From Croceibacterium_A sp964439725 (GTDB lineage: Bacteria > Pseudomonadota > Alphaproteobacteria > Sphingomonadales > Sphingomonadaceae), in NCBI GenBank assembly GCA_964439725.1, contig CAYTPY010000027.1, positions 1-24,044 on the forward strand: a stretch of 24,044 bases of DNA, read 5' to 3'. Positions 16,300 to 23,438 of this stretch are shown piece by piece. Each line of letters begins with the position of its first letter. Position 1 is the first letter of the stretch. The notes beneath the pieces are model-generated. The model searched no databases. It was not told where the DNA came from and saw only the letters and a program-made list of their open reading frames with translations. The translations under genes and the position numbers were made by a program.

Positions 16300-17249
16300 G
16301 CGGCCTCTCCCTGATAGACACGGGCGGGGGCAGCGGTTCGAAGGGCCGAGCGCAGCGTGGCGGATCGTGCGCGTGGATTGCGCGCGATCTCGGCTTCGGA
16401 CGGGCGGATCGCCTTCGAAACATCGCCGAACGTCGGCGAATGGCTTTCTGGAGCATCGGGTAGATGGCGGCTCGCGCGCCCGGCGGCGCCCGCAGCCTCA
16501 CGCAAGAAGCGCTTCACGATACGGTCCTCGAGACTGTGAAAGCTGACCACCGCCAGCCGGCCGCCGGTCGTCAGCAGTTGCTCCGCGGCTCTTAGGCCCT
16601 GCTCCAGCTCGTCGAGTTCGCCGTTCACATGGATGCGGATGGCCTGGAAGCTCCGGGTGGCCGGATCCTTGGGGGCACCGGGCCGGTACCCCAAAGCCTT
16701 GCGAACGACTTGCGCCAGTTCGCCCGTCGTCGTTAGCGGCCGGGCCGCGACGATCGCCCTCGCCACGCGGCGGCTTTGCCGCTCCTCGCCGTAGCGCCAA
16801 AGCACGTCGGCGATTTCCGCCTCCGGTGCCTCGTTCAGGAAGTCCGCTGCTGTGGGCCCCGCGCGGCTCATCGTCATGTCCAGCGGACCGTCTGCCGAAA
16901 AGGCAAACCCGCGATCGGCGCGGTCGAGCTGCATCGACGAGACGCCGATGTCCATTGCAATACCGTCTACCCCCGCCACGCCGGCTTCGCTCAGCGCCGC
17001 AACCATTTCGGAAAACCTCCGGGGGTGGAGCACGAGACGCGGGGCCTCGCCTTGCGTTTCGGCCCAATTCTGGCCGGCAGTGATCGCATCGGGATCGCGG
17101 TCAAACGCGTGGACCGTAGCGCCCAGGTCGAGCATCGCGCGAGTATAGCCGCCAGCACCGAACGTCGCGTCGACAATCACGTCGCCAGGCTGAGGCGAGA
17201 GCGCCTCGATCACCTCGTCAAGGAGCACGGGAACGTGCGGAGCGCTCAT
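16296..17249 (-). CDS. rsmH: 16S rRNA (cytosine-1402-N4)-methyltransferase RsmH (MraW)
   Basis: RsmH methylates N4 of C1402 in 16S rRNA near the ribosomal P site, using S-adenosylmethionine. I take the ATG at 17249-17247, overlapping the mraZ TGA (ATGA), which gives MSAPHVPVLLDEVIEAL and 317 residues, a usual length. Open frame further upstream lies within mraZ. Motifs: the SAM-binding DATFGAGGYTRAML (27-40), DIGVSSMQLDRADRGFAF and DGPLDMTMSR, then the FQAIRIHVNGELDELE and VVSFHSLEDRIVKRF blocks. It sits directly after mraZ, as in most dcw clusters. The stop overlaps ftsL. Confidence 0.97.
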   Translation of the reverse strand: MSAPHVPVLLDEVIEALSPQPGDVIVDATFGAGGYTRAMLDLGATVHAFDRDPDAITAGQNWAETQGEAPRLVLHPRRFSEMVAALSEAGVAGVDGIAMDIGVSSMQLDRADRGFAFSADGPLDMTMSRAGPTAADFLNEAPEAEIADVLWRYGEERQSRRVARAIVAARPLTTTGELAQVVRKALGYRPGAPKDPATRSFQAIRIHVNGELDELEQGLRAAEQLLTTGGRLAVVSFHSLEDRIVKRFLREAAGAAGRASRHLPDAPESHSPTFGDVSKAIRPSEAEIARNPRARSATLRSALRTAAPARVYQGEAA

Positions 17250-17755
17250 TTCCGCTTCGCCTTGCCGTCGGCTTCGAGCTTTCGGCACAGCGCCTGCTGG
17301 CCGGCCCAGGCCTGATCCATCGCGTAAAGCTGCTTGGGCGCCCACAGCGTGAAGAACGGTCCGCCGCCGAGAAAGCAGATGCCTTCATCGATCGCACAGA
17401 GCTCGGCGAGATGATCGGGAAGGATGAAGCGCCCGCTCGCGTCGAACGGGATTTCGGTGAACGACCACAATTGAATCGACCGCAGTTCGCGATCGAACTC
17501 TTTGCCCAGCTTGATGGCGTTGTCTTCTTCGCGGTCGATCTGCGCCTCGAAGCTTTCGGTGCGGGCCAGACCGAAGCCCATCAGGCAGTTCCAGCGGTCG
17601 TGCTTGGCCAGGCAGAGCGTGCGCGGCTGCTCTTGGGAAGGCGCGATCGCGTTGCGGAATGCGGGCGGCAGGACGTAGCGACCTTTGTCGCCGCGCGGGG
17701 AGAAGCCCTGCCCGCTATATCCCGCTAGTGCCTTCGCCACTTCCCGCGCCCCCAT
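17246..17755 (-). CDS. mraZ: Transcriptional regulator MraZ
   Basis: MraZ is an AbrB-like DNA-binding protein. In Escherichia coli it represses its own dcw promoter by binding repeated G-rich sites. The protein shows the family's two tandem half-domains, each with a D-x-x-G-R type turn: GDKGRYVLPPAFR (22-34) and FDASGRFILPDHL (104-116). I choose the ATG at 17755-17753 (169 residues, MGAREVAKALAGYSGQGF). Alternatives are GTG at 17740, closer to the conserved GYSGQGF block and with GGGG upstream, and GTG at 17815, which adds 20 residues unlike MraZ. It is the first gene of the cluster, and its stop overlaps rsmH. A likely binding array lies 136-199 bp upstream. Confidence 0.94.
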   Translation of the reverse strand: MGAREVAKALAGYSGQGFSPRGDKGRYVLPPAFRNAIAPSQEQPRTLCLAKHDRWNCLMGFGLARTESFEAQIDREEDNAIKLGKEFDRELRSIQLWSFTEIPFDASGRFILPDHLAELCAIDEGICFLGGGPFFTLWAPKQLYAMDQAWAGQQALCRKLEADGKAKRK

Positions 17756-18070
17756 TGGCAACGCCTGAACCCTGCTGGACACGACCTCTCCGCCCGGAGC
17801 CGAGCGCAAGCGCACGGTCCATCGCCTCCCAACGGGAGACGCATCACGGCTGGTTGTCCGATGGACTCACTATCTATCGCGCTATGATGCGGGATGGAAG
17901 GGGAAATAACGGGATTTGACGGTCATACTGCCGCAGATTTGGGGAAATCCGGGCGAAAGACGCAATAGTACACCAGCCACCCTGCTTCTCCCTCGAAGCA
18001 AGACTGCCGCTAACCAACTGATATTTAACACGTAGGAGGCGCCAAAGCACTCTTCCCGCGCCATCCCCAA
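17756..18070. promoter_or_regulatory. Leader region of the dcw cluster (no gene)
   Basis: This 315-bp stretch between the lipoprotein gene stop and mraZ has no credible gene. It should hold the main dcw promoter on the minus strand. I could not find a convincing -35/-10 pair; a TATGAC at about 17927-17922 is the best -10-like hexamer but has no good -35 partner. It contains the phased G-tract array listed separately. Two small inverted repeats are present: TGCTTC/GAAGCA around a 6-nt loop (17983-18000) and CTCCC/GGGAG around a 3-nt loop (17826-17838). Neither is followed by a T-run, so neither is called a terminator. Confidence 0.6.
17891..17954 (+). promoter_or_regulatory. Putative MraZ operator: G-tracts repeated every 10 bp
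   Basis: On the plus strand, GGG runs begin at 17891, 17901, 17911, 17941 and 17951, all in the same 10-bp register. A weaker GG falls at 17921, and 17931 is the one missing step. The first three are GGGAT, GGGAA and GGGAT. Escherichia coli MraZ binds direct repeats of TGGGN separated by 5 nt, which is also a 10-bp period. Two more G-tracts 10 bp apart lie on the minus strand at 17992-17989 and 17982-17979. The main array is on the strand opposite to mraZ transcription, so orientation may differ from the known case. Binding by MraZ is inference from spacing, base content and position. Confidence 0.6.
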
Positions 18071-18820
18071 CTAACGCGAACTCAGATCAACCAGCCAGAG
18101 CAGAGCCGCGGGCGCCTGTGGATGGGGTTCATGCAAATCCAACAGATCGGCGTCGGCCACGACCACCGCTCTCCCCGCTTCGATGGGACAGTCGGCCAGC
18201 AGACCTCCAGCCGAGAGCACACAGGCCGACTCCTCGGCTCCGCGGACGAAGAAGCCTGGAAGATTAACGGGGATGACGGCCGCCCCGGCATTCACCAGCC
18301 TATATCCGGGCTCTTGCGAATCATCGAACTGGAGGTCGAGCCCCCAGTGCTCAAGGATCGGCGACAACAGGGCGACACCTTGCGGCCTACGCCTGTCGCC
18401 CAGCGCAAAGCTTGATTCAGCGGCCAGCAGCGGATCGGCGAACAGCAACAGCTTGCCCCCCTTCCGCACCCACGCGTCGAGCGCAACGTTCTCTTCGGGG
18501 CTGAGCGCCCGCGGCTGCGCGAGCATGAGGTAATCGATGCCGGCTAGGTTCGCCTCCTCGAGCGTATCAATAGGCCGGAGCCGGTAGGCCGTCTCCAACT
18601 CCCGGCGAGCCCAGTGGGCCGTTCCCGTCTCCGACAATAACTGGCCGAAATCCCCAGCCTCACCCCAGTAGACTGGGATGGAGCCCATGAAACCCAGCTC
18701 GATCGGGTCGCTGGAAGCGGCCGTATCGGCTTGGCAGCCTGCCGCAAGGGCTAGTACGCCGATGAAGATCGCTGCGAACAGGCCGCCGGCTTTAGGGTTG
18801 AAACGCCGGCGCTGCATCAT
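18071..18820 (-). CDS. Putative lipoprotein with GldG/ABC_transp_aux-like domain
   Basis: No characterised gene is recognised. The 249-residue product begins with a lipoprotein signal: basic start, hydrophobic stretch (13-27) and lipobox L-A-A-G-Cys29, with Gln at +2, so it is probably lipidated and facing the periplasm. The stretch LSPEENVALDAWVRKGGKLLLFADP (broken here as LSPEENVALD, 106-115, then AWVRKGGKLLLFADP, 116-130), followed by a block ending ILEHWGLDLQFDD (155-167), resembles the ABC_transp_aux fold found in GldG-type ABC accessory proteins. Those are usually longer and sit beside ABC genes, which are absent here. I use the ATG at 18820 (or the next codon), which overlaps the upstream gene by 29 bp. 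The domain call is from memory and needs a profile search. Confidence 0.6.
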   Translation of the reverse strand: MMQRRRFNPKAGGLFAAIFIGVLALAAGCQADTAASSDPIELGFMGSIPVYWGEAGDFGQLLSETGTAHWARRELETAYRLRPIDTLEEANLAGIDYLMLAQPRALSPEENVALDAWVRKGGKLLLFADPLLAAESSFALGDRRRPQGVALLSPILEHWGLDLQFDDSQEPGYRLVNAGAAVIPVNLPGFFVRGAEESACVLSAGGLLADCPIEAGRAVVVADADLLDLHEPHPQAPAALLWLVDLSSR

Positions 18821-19151
18821 CGGGCAGGTCCTGCGGCTCCGGAGTGATTTGGAGCGCCGGCTGATCCGGCACTTCGGGAACCACGCCGGCATCGGCCAGT
18901 GGATCCCGCGCCGTCGTGGCTCTAGGGCTGGGGACGACCGTCGGCGCTGCCTCAGGAACGACACGCGCCTCACTTTCCTGAGCGCTGTTCGAGATGATAC
19001 TGGCCAGACTGACAAGCAGGACCATCGCCGCCAAGCCGAACAGACCGATCTGCAACCGCTGCATCGTCTGCGAGCGGTTTCCGGCCAGCGGCAGGTAGCG
19101 CGATCGCCCCCGCTTCGCCGGCTGCAGGTCCTCGGCTCGATTGATCGCCAT
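18792..19151 (-). CDS. Small bitopic membrane protein, function unknown
   Basis: I do not recognise this 119-residue protein. It has a basic N-terminal tail (about 1-32), one hydrophobic segment LQIGLFGLAAMVLLVSLASI (33-52), and a C-terminal half rich in Pro, Ala, Val and Asp (about 60-119). The basic side predicts a cytoplasmic N-terminus and an unstructured periplasmic tail. The ATG at 19151-19149 lies 23 nt after the cysteine synthase stop, with a weak TAAGG ribosome site. Its end overlaps the lipoprotein gene by 29 bp in another frame, so the two are probably translated together. The pair lies just upstream of the dcw leader, which suggests, but does not show, an envelope role. Confidence 0.65.
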   Translation of the reverse strand: MAINRAEDLQPAKRGRSRYLPLAGNRSQTMQRLQIGLFGLAAMVLLVSLASIISNSAQESEARVVPEAAPTVVPSPRATTARDPLADAGVVPEVPDQPALQITPEPQDLPDDAAPAFQP

Positions 19152-19174
19152 CGCCTTAGTCTAGTCTGCGCAGA

Positions 19175-20170
19175 TTAACGCAGCCAGTCGAAAACCGGCA
19201 AGCCCTTCGATTCCAACCACTCACGATTGTAAAGCGTGGAAAGATAACGGAAACCCGTGTCGCACAAGATCGTGGCGACGCGCTTACCAGGCCCCAGGTG
19301 CTTGCCCAACGCTACCGCCCCGGCGATGTTGATGCCGGACGACAGGCCTAGGCATAATCCCTCTTCCCGAAGGAGCCGCGCCACCCAATACAGGCCGTCC
19401 TCATCCGAGATGCGGAACTGGGTGTCGATCGGCGCACCTTCGAGGTTCGCGGTAATCCGCCCTTGACCGATGCCTTCCGCGACCGAGTTCCCTTCCGACG
19501 AAAGCTCCCCGCAGGCGTAGTAGCTGTAGAGCGCCGCGCCGTGCGGATCGGTGAGCGCAACGCAGATGTTCTCGTCACGCTCCTTGAGGCCCAGCCCCAC
19601 GCCGGCCAGCGTGCCGCCCGTCCCCACTGCGCACGTAAAACCGTCGATGCGGCCTTCGAGCTGCTCCCAAATCTCCGGCGCGGTGCTTTCGATGTGGGCC
19701 TTGCGATTGGCGATGTTGTCGAACTGATTGGCCCAGATCGCGCCTTCGGTCTCCTCGGCAAGGCGGCGCGAAGTGTGCACGAAGTGCCCAGGATTGGAGA
19801 ACTTGGTGGGCGGAACGAGGACCAGCTCGGCACCGAGTGCGCGCAGCGTGTCCATCTTCTCCTTGGACTGGTTCTCCGGCATCACGATGATCGCGCGGTA
19901 GCCACGGGCATTGGCGACCAACGCCAGGCCGATACCGGTGTTGCCCGCCGTCCCCTCGACGATGCAGCCGCCGGGCCGGAGCGCCCCCCGCTCCTCGGCA
20001 TCACGCACGATCCACAGCGCCGCGCGGTCCTTTACCGAAGCGCCGGGATTGGTGAATTCGCATTTGCCCCAAATCTCGCACCCGGCCGCCTCACTAGGGC
20101 CCTTGAGCAGGACCAGCGGCGTATTGCCGATGAGATCGAGCGGGTTGCTGCGCGCGGCCGGAACGGTCAT
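19175..20170 (-). CDS. cysK: Cysteine synthase A (O-acetylserine sulfhydrylase), PLP enzyme
   Basis: This fold-type II PLP enzyme probably makes cysteine from O-acetylserine and sulfide in the cytoplasm. The 331 residues include LIGNTPLV (13-20), NPGASVKDRAA (41-51) with Lys47 as the PLP lysine, EGTAGNTGIGLA (72-83) as the asparagine loop, and the phosphate-binding GTGGTLAGVG. SSGINIAGA and the ILCDTGFRYLSTLYN end are also typical. The loop reads T-A-G-N-T-G where classical CysK has T-S-G-N-T-G, so a related PLP enzyme such as cystathionine beta-synthase-like protein is possible. There is no CBS domain, and the length fits CysK. The ATG at 20170-20168 is preceded by a 9-bp direct repeat and no clear Shine-Dalgarno sequence. 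Confidence 0.85.
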   Translation of the reverse strand: MTVPAARSNPLDLIGNTPLVLLKGPSEAAGCEIWGKCEFTNPGASVKDRAALWIVRDAEERGALRPGGCIVEGTAGNTGIGLALVANARGYRAIIVMPENQSKEKMDTLRALGAELVLVPPTKFSNPGHFVHTSRRLAEETEGAIWANQFDNIANRKAHIESTAPEIWEQLEGRIDGFTCAVGTGGTLAGVGLGLKERDENICVALTDPHGAALYSYYACGELSSEGNSVAEGIGQGRITANLEGAPIDTQFRISDEDGLYWVARLLREEGLCLGLSSGINIAGAVALGKHLGPGKRVATILCDTGFRYLSTLYNREWLESKGLPVFDWLR

Positions 20171-20172
20171 GC

Positions 20173-20191
20173 GTCCGGGTTAGTCCGGGTT
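20173..20191. repeat. Tandem 9-bp direct repeat just upstream of the cysteine synthase start
   Basis: GTCCGGGTT occurs at 20173-20181 and again at 20183-20191 on the plus strand, with one base between. On the coding strand the copies end 2 and 12 nt before the ATG, where the ribosome site should be. Each contains GGA but no strong Shine-Dalgarno core. Confidence 0.7.
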
Positions 20192-20232
20192 GCAGGCGCT
20201 TCGCAACGCAAATGCGCTTGTTGCATCTGAAA

Positions 20233-20550
20233 TCAGTCTTCCTCGGCGATCCTGACACGCAGCCCGTCGAGCGCGTCGGTGAAAGGAATCTGACAGGAAA
20301 GGCGTGAATTGGCGTCGCGCGCATCGCTGGAATCGAGCAAGTCGTCCTCATCGGCGCTAATGGCGGGCAGCATACCGAGGAACTCTTCCTCCACGTGTAC
20401 GTGGCAGGTCGCGCAGGAACAGCACCCGCCGCACAGCGCGAGCAGTTCATCGAAGCCGTTGTCGCGGATCGCCTCCATCACCGTGAGGCCGCTCGCCGCC
20501 TCGACCTCGCGGGTTTCGCCTGAGCGAGTGGTGACGATCAGCTTGGGCAT
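20233..20550 (-). CDS. 2Fe-2S ferredoxin, adrenodoxin/ISC type
   Basis: This small cytoplasmic electron carrier has 105 residues. The cluster ligands fit C-x5-C-x2-C...C: Cys40, Cys46, Cys49 and Cys86. The motif reads CGGCCSCATCHVHV (40-53), with two further cysteines at 43 and 44. The ending DSSDARDANSRLSCQIPF (73-90) is typical of the adrenodoxin, putidaredoxin and Fdx group. No reductase, P450 or iron-sulfur assembly gene is next to it, so its partner is unknown. The ATG at 20550-20548 has AAGGAAG upstream. It lies 62 nt before the cysteine synthase on the same strand and is divergent from the glycosylase gene, with 72 bp between starts. Confidence 0.92.
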   Translation of the reverse strand: MPKLIVTTRSGETREVEAASGLTVMEAIRDNGFDELLALCGGCCSCATCHVHVEEEFLGMLPAISADEDDLLDSSDARDANSRLSCQIPFTDALDGLRVRIAEED

Positions 20551-20622
20551 GGCGTTCGGCTTCCTTTCTTGCGCGCCTGGCTGCTACGGGACGACGGACG
20601 GGTTTGGCAAGCGGAGGCAGCA

Positions 20623-21240
20623 ATGGGTCTGACGGCAGAGCAGCTCCGCACCAGTCTCGATGCGGTGGCGGCGGGCGAGCCTGCGATTGCAGCAGCACTC
20701 GCTCGAGCAGGCTATCCCGAACCGCGCCTGCGCGAGCGCGGCTATCGCACCCTGTTGCGCACGATCGTGGGACAACAGGTGAGCGTGGCGGCTGCCGCCA
20801 GTGTGTGGCGCAAACTGGAAGATCTGTTGGGGGCGGACATGCCGCCCGAAGCCCTGCTCGCCTCGGATTTCGAAGCGCTCCGCGCCTGCGGCCTGTCGCG
20901 GCAGAAGCAAGGCTATGCACGCTCGCTTTGCGAACTGGTGACACGCGGCGAAATCGATCTTCACGATCTGCCTACCGACGACGAGGAAGCGATCGCGCAA
21001 CTGGTGCGTATCAAGGGCATCGGCCGGTGGTCGGCGGAGATTTACCTGTTGTTTGCCGAAGGCCGGCCCGACGTTTGGCCAGCCGGGGATCTAGCCGTGC
21101 AAGCCGGCCTGGCGCGCATCCTTTCGCTGCCGGAACGGCCGAGCGAAAAGGCCGCTCGGGAGCTGGCGGAAAGCTGGCGGCCACACCGTGGCGCAGTCGC
21201 CATCCTGACCTGGCACTGCTACAACAACCCAGCCCTTTGA
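20623..21240 (+). CDS. DNA-3-methyladenine glycosylase II-like protein (AlkA family, HhH-GPD)
   Basis: This base-excision repair enzyme probably removes alkylated bases from DNA. The 205 residues carry the HhH-GPD fold: LLRTIVGQQVSVAAAASVW at about 44-62 (the QQ-V-S block), the helix-hairpin-helix LVRIKGIGRWSAE (127-139), and PAGDLAVQAGLA (151-162), whose Asp matches the catalytic Asp of AlkA. It lacks the N-terminal AlkA domain of Escherichia coli, so it is the short form. I choose the ATG at 20623, with GGAGG 5 nt upstream. A TTG at 20569 would add 18 residues without support. It is divergent from the ferredoxin gene and lies 61 nt before the peptidase gene. Confidence 0.9.
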   Translation: MGLTAEQLRTSLDAVAAGEPAIAAALARAGYPEPRLRERGYRTLLRTIVGQQVSVAAAASVWRKLEDLLGADMPPEALLASDFEALRACGLSRQKQGYARSLCELVTRGEIDLHDLPTDDEEAIAQLVRIKGIGRWSAEIYLLFAEGRPDVWPAGDLAVQAGLARILSLPERPSEKAARELAESWRPHRGAVAILTWHCYNNPAL

Positions 21241-21301
21241 TACCTTTCAAAGCTCCAAGCCGGCGCTTAAGTGGGCAAACCATACCTCGGGAGGAACTGC
21301 C

Positions 21302-23347
21302 GTGACGTATCGCAAGAAGCTGTTCGCTTCGGCCGTCCTCTCCGTCAGCCTGGCTGCTCTCGCTGCCAGTGCCAACGCTCAACAGGGAGCCAACATGCCC
21401 GCCGCCAGCGCCGCCGAAGCCGTAAAATCCGTTCCGCTGATCCCCCGAGAGGCGCTCTACGGCAATCCGACCCGAGCATCGGGAGGCATCAGCCCCGACG
21501 GCAAATGGCTGAGCTGGATGGCGCCGCACGAGGGCGTGATGAACGTGTTCATCGCGCCTTCGGACGATCCGACCGCCGCTCGGCGCATGACCAACTCGAC
21601 CGACCGGCCGATTCCACAATACTTCTGGGCGCCGGATTCGCGCAGCGTGCTTTACGTCCAGGACAAGGCAGGCGACGAGAACTACCTGTTGTACCAGGTC
21701 GACGTCGCCACAGGCGAGGAGCGAACGCTGACGCCGTTCGAGAACACCCGCGTGCAAGTCGTGGGATCATCGACCACGATCCGGGACAAAATCCTCGTCG
21801 GGCTGAACAACCGCGATCCGCGCTTTCATGATGTTCACCTGCTCGACCTCAATACCGGCGAGCTTTCGCTGGTGCGGCAGAACGACGAAGGTTTCGTGGG
21901 TTACCTCGCCGACGACAGCCTGACGCTGCGCTGGGCAGTGGCGCAGAACGCCGCGGGCGGCAGCGATATGTACGAGATCGTCGACGGTCAGATTGCGCCG
22001 GAGCCGCGCGAGAGCACCGGGCTCGAGGACGCGCTGACCACCTCCGTTGCCGGATACACGACGGATGGAAAGACGCTGTACTGGATCGACAGCCGCGGGC
22101 GGAACACGGCCGCGCTGATCGCCGAAAACACCGAAACGGGCGAAAAACGCGTCATTGCCGAAAGCGACAAGGCCGACATCGGCGGCGCCTTGGCCAATCC
22201 GGTGACCGGCGAAGTCGAGGCTTACTCGGTCTATTACCTGAAGAACGAATGGATCGGCATCGATCCGTCCGTCAAAGCATCGCTGGACTTCCTCGCTTCG
22301 CGGCTGCCGGGCGAGTTCGGCGTGCAAGGGCGAACGCTGGACGACACCAAGTGGATCATCGGCAACGACCCGCTGACGGCGCCGTCGAAAGTCTATCTCT
22401 ACGATCGCCCGGCCGGCACGCTGACCGAGCTCTATACCTCGCGCCCCGAGCTGGTCGGCGCGCCGCTGCAGACCATGCATCCGGTCGAGATTCCGGCGCG
22501 CGATGGATTGACCCTGCCGAGCTACCTGACGTTGCCGCCCGGCAGCGATCCTGACGGTGACGGCGTGCCGAGTGCAGCCACGCCGATGGTGCTGCTGGTC
22601 CATGGCGGGCCTTGGGCGCGCGACGGGTTCGGGTTCAACCGGGCTCATCAGTGGCTGGCCAACCGCGGTTATGCCGTGCTCAGCGTCAACTTCCGTGGTT
22701 CGACGGGCTTCGGCAAGGAGTTCGTGAACGCCGGCAACCTCGAGTGGGCCGGCAAGATGCACGACGACCTGATCGACGCGGTGAACTGGGCGATCGAGCG
22801 CGGCGTCGCGCAACGCGACAGCATCGCCATCATGGGCGGTTCCTACGGCGGCTATGCGACGCTGGTGGGCCTGACCTTCACCCCGGACACGTTCGCCTGC
22901 GGCGTCGACATCGTCGGGCCGAGCAACCTCGAAACGCTGCTGGAGACGATCCCGCCTTACTGGGAACCGCAAGTGAAGCAGTTCCACGAGCGGATGGGCA
23001 ACCCGAGTACCCCGGAGGGCCTGCAACTGCTGAAGGACCGCAGCCCGCTCTATAAGGCAGACCAGATCAGGAAGCCGCTCCTGATCGGCCAGGGCGCGAA
23101 CGATCCGCGCGTCAAGCAATCGGAAAGCGACCAGATCGTCGAAGCCATGCAGAAGCACGGTATTCCGGTGACTTACGTGGTGTTTCCCGACGAAGGGCAC
23201 GGCTTTGCCAAGCCGACCAACAACATCGCCTTCAACGCGGTGACCGAGAACTTTCTCGCCACCTGCCTCGGTGGGCGTGCGGAGCCGATCTCGGGCGAAC
23301 TGGAAAAGTCCACCGCGCAAGTCGTGACGGGGGCCGACTTGCTGTAA
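21302..23347 (+). CDS. Exported S9 family peptidase (prolyl oligopeptidase type)
   Basis: This serine peptidase probably cleaves short peptides in the periplasm or outside. The 681 residues start with a signal peptide (basic start, hydrophobic core, ANA-Q cleavage after about residue 26). A beta-propeller region with SPDGKWLSWM follows, and then an alpha/beta-hydrolase domain from about 400. The catalytic triad is visible: Ser514 in GGSYGGYA, Asp601 in GANDPRV and His633 in DEGHGF. HGGPWARDGFGF and NFRGSTGFG are typical S9 blocks. A DPDGDG loop (416-421) precedes the hydrolase core. The start is GTG with GGGAGGAA about 8 nt upstream. Whether it acts as a dipeptidyl- or acylaminoacyl-peptidase cannot be read from sequence. 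Confidence 0.93.
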   Translation: MTYRKKLFASAVLSVSLAALAASANAQQGANMPAASAAEAVKSVPLIPREALYGNPTRASGGISPDGKWLSWMAPHEGVMNVFIAPSDDPTAARRMTNSTDRPIPQYFWAPDSRSVLYVQDKAGDENYLLYQVDVATGEERTLTPFENTRVQVVGSSTTIRDKILVGLNNRDPRFHDVHLLDLNTGELSLVRQNDEGFVGYLADDSLTLRWAVAQNAAGGSDMYEIVDGQIAPEPRESTGLEDALTTSVAGYTTDGKTLYWIDSRGRNTAALIAENTETGEKRVIAESDKADIGGALANPVTGEVEAYSVYYLKNEWIGIDPSVKASLDFLASRLPGEFGVQGRTLDDTKWIIGNDPLTAPSKVYLYDRPAGTLTELYTSRPELVGAPLQTMHPVEIPARDGLTLPSYLTLPPGSDPDGDGVPSAATPMVLLVHGGPWARDGFGFNRAHQWLANRGYAVLSVNFRGSTGFGKEFVNAGNLEWAGKMHDDLIDAVNWAIERGVAQRDSIAIMGGSYGGYATLVGLTFTPDTFACGVDIVGPSNLETLLETIPPYWEPQVKQFHERMGNPSTPEGLQLLKDRSPLYKADQIRKPLLIGQGANDPRVKQSESDQIVEAMQKHGIPVTYVVFPDEGHGFAKPTNNIAFNAVTENFLATCLGGRAEPISGELEKSTAQVVTGADLL

Positions 23348-23438
23348 TATGTCAGAAGACAGTCGCGGATAGGCCAGCGGCGCTTCGCCCAGGCCTGCCG
23401 CGACGGACCGCCGGATGCCGGGGGAAGGGGGGGATAAT

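Noticed and set aside
17983..18000. Inverted repeat TGCTTC/GAAGCA as a terminator after the lipoprotein gene
   Set aside because: Only a 6-bp stem with no following T-run on either strand.
17882..18070. Short minus-strand open frame (62 codons, TTG start) in the dcw leader
   Set aside because: No good ribosome site, no recognisable protein, and it overlaps the phased G-tract array.
21235..21252. Inverted repeat CTTTGA/TCAAAG at the end of the glycosylase gene as a terminator
   Set aside because: The stem is short and AT-rich, lacks a T-run, and overlaps the stop codon.
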